Below, in pieces: positions 63,207 through 64,000 of a stretch of DNA of 64,000 nucleotides (positions are counted from its first letter, which is position 1; every line of letters begins with the position of its first letter). Both the position numbers and the translations under genes were made by a program. The stretch is from SLRI01 sp942491185. GTDB lineage: Bacteria > Pseudomonadota > Alphaproteobacteria > Geminicoccales > Geminicoccaceae. Under the pieces are notes generated by a model that was not told where the DNA came from, did not search any database, and saw only the letters and a list, made by a program, of their open reading frames with translations. The stretch is taken from positions 22,635 to 86,634 of the forward strand of contig CALOAB010000022.1 in assembly GCA_942491185.1 (NCBI GenBank), read 5' to 3'.

Positions 63207-63518
63207 ATGATCTTCGACATGCGCATCTACACCTGCAGGCCGGGCACCGTGCCGGCGCAGCTCGCCCTCTACAAGGAGCACGGCTTCGCCGCGCAGACCC
63301 GGCATCTGGGCCAGCCCGTCCTCTACGGCGTCACCGAGACCGGGCCGATCAACACCTATGTGCATGTCTGGGGCTACCAGTCGGCGGCCGACCGCGAGCA
63401 GCGCCGGGCAGCGATGCAGGCCGACCCGGACTGGCAGGTGTTCCTCAAGAAGAGTGCCGAGGCCGGCAATCTGATCGCCCAGGAGAACCGCATCCTGACC
63501 GGCGTCTCGTTCGGGTAG
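63207..63518 (+). CDS. NIPSNAP family protein
   Basis: A 103-residue ferredoxin-like alpha/beta-barrel protein. The NIPSNAP pattern is clear: FDMRIYTCRPGTVPAQLALY at the N-terminus, TETGPINTYVHVWGYQSAAD in the middle and KKSAEAGNLIAQENRIL at the end. These small dimeric proteins are often encoded in catabolic clusters of proteobacteria; no reaction is established. The ATG at 63207 has a good ribosome site (GGGAGG). An upstream extension of the frame lacks one. Divergent from dpaL. Confidence 0.9.
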   Translation: MIFDMRIYTCRPGTVPAQLALYKEHGFAAQTRHLGQPVLYGVTETGPINTYVHVWGYQSAADREQRRAAMQADPDWQVFLKKSAEAGNLIAQENRILTGVSFG

Positions 63519-63542
63519 CGACGGCGCAACGGCTGAAGAGAA

Positions 63543-63566
63543 AGTGGGGAAGATGATCTTCCCCAC
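63543..63566. other. perfect hairpin downstream of the NIPSNAP gene
   Basis: A stem GTGGGGAAGA (10 bp) with its exact complement and a 2-base loop. There is no T-run on either side, so a Rho-independent terminator is not certain. It could act as an mRNA 3' stabiliser. The following 200 bases up to the next start show nothing recognisable. Confidence 0.45.
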
Positions 63567-63766
63567 GCCCCATCGGGATTTTGGCGTTCGCGCCGGTTCT
63601 GGCACTTCGGGGCTTGGCTGCGGGCGTGCTCGCGCAGCTTGGTGGTGCAGTCGATTGCTGCGGGGCAGCGTGCATGGCGCTGCGACTTGGCTTATTGTCC
63701 TTCGCCTCGATGTCGCGCGGGCCCGCGGCGACGGCCCCGCGCCTTGCGGACGGGGAGGCTCGCGCC

Positions 63767-64000
63767 ATGCTGATGAGGGTGTTTCAGGTCACCGTGCATG
63801 ACGGCAAGGAGGCCGAGTTCCGCGACTTCTTCGAGCACACCGCCCTGCCCTTGATGCAGCGGCAGGACGGCCTCGTCTCGATCACCGCCGGCGCACCACG
63901 ACCTGAGACGCCGCAGGAATTCTGCATGGTGATGGTCTGGCGCGATCTCGACGCGCTCAAGGCCTTCGTCGGCGAAGGCTGGCGGGTATCCCACTACGAG
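63767..64000 (+). CDS. antibiotic biosynthesis monooxygenase (ABM) domain protein, partial
   Basis: The visible 78 residues start MLMRVFQVTVHDGKEAEFRD, then FEHTALPLMQRQDGLVSITA and EFCMVMVWRDLDALKAFVGE. This is the start of an ABM/dimeric alpha-beta barrel domain, similar in fold to NIPSNAP. The ATG at 63767 follows GGGGAGG. The frame is open to the window end, so the C-terminus is missing. The family includes haem- and quinol-acting monooxygenases but also proteins without known activity. Confidence 0.75.
   Translation, partial: MLMRVFQVTVHDGKEAEFRDFFEHTALPLMQRQDGLVSITAGAPRPETPQEFCMVMVWRDLDALKAFVGEGWRVSHYE

Overview
The window is GC-rich (well over 60 percent by eye) and gene-dense. Its tightly overlapping operons (ATGA and GTGA junctions), glycerol ABC importer with a DUF2160 subunit, PhaAB-type fused antiporter subunit and proteobacterial long-form GlgE point to an alphaproteobacterium, probably near the Rhodospirillales or Geminicoccales. 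The order is an inference. No rRNA genes, plasmid replication genes or phage structural genes were seen. One tRNA gene (Phe) is present.

Layout. (1) 1-7650: the 3'-truncated gene of a peptide-type ABC substrate-binding protein, a cytoplasmic gamma-glutamyltransferase, an MFS transporter, an exported MBL-fold protein, and a lipoprotein-type GDSL autotransporter esterase that ends in a strong terminator. (2) 7800-20900: an insertion-sequence graveyard. It holds pieces of IS1595-like, IS66, IS630, IS5 (two copies), IS3, IS1380, IS30 and IS21 elements, nearly all broken. Remains of older host genes lie between them: the C-terminus of a DUF1998 helicase, an HAD-type hydrolase and its partner, the start of an O-antigen-ligase-like protein, and the end of an EamA transporter. 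Two genes there look intact: an AT-rich SGNH hydrolase and a beta-helix protein. The region stops at tRNA-Phe. (3) 21000-32700: glutathione S-transferase, then a complete glycerol uptake and oxidation operon (glpD-gpsA-glpSTPQ-DUF2160-glpV), an alpha/beta hydrolase and cyclopropane fatty acid synthase. (4) 32800-41600: glgE, a treS-maltokinase fusion and glgB, which make branched alpha-glucan from trehalose. (5) 41700-47900: a small coiled-coil protein, a branched-chain amino-acid type ABC importer (SBP, livHMGF) and a zinc alcohol dehydrogenase. (6) 48000-55000: a DUF3108 protein and a seven-component Mrp/Pha cation/proton antiporter in six genes. (7) 55000-64000: a cluster of C-N bond hydrolases and PLP enzymes (D-threonine-aldolase-like, creatininase-like, M81/MlrC, RidA, amidohydrolase, N-carbamoyl-amino-acid hydrolase, diaminopropionate ammonia-lyase), then a NIPSNAP protein and a partial monooxygenase-like gene.

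The most unusual signals are not protein genes. Four short hairpin-only insertions interrupt transposase genes at 8877, 9211, 13179 and 13619. They share an architecture (an 8-bp stem with a 4-5-nt loop, then a 3-5-bp stem with a 3-nt loop, and in two cases a third stem), but the stem sequences differ while pairing is kept. They look like one family of small palindromic mobile elements. The second signal is the divergent region at 62833-63089. It carries a 17-bp direct repeat spaced about 20-21 bp, followed by five palindromic operator-like sites spaced 30-32 bp, about three helical turns. A 126-bp MITE-like foldback at 58591-58716 supplies the stop codon of the ridA gene.

No gene in the window encodes a recognisable dedicated transcription factor, so the glp, liv, Mrp and C-N hydrolase operons must be controlled from elsewhere.
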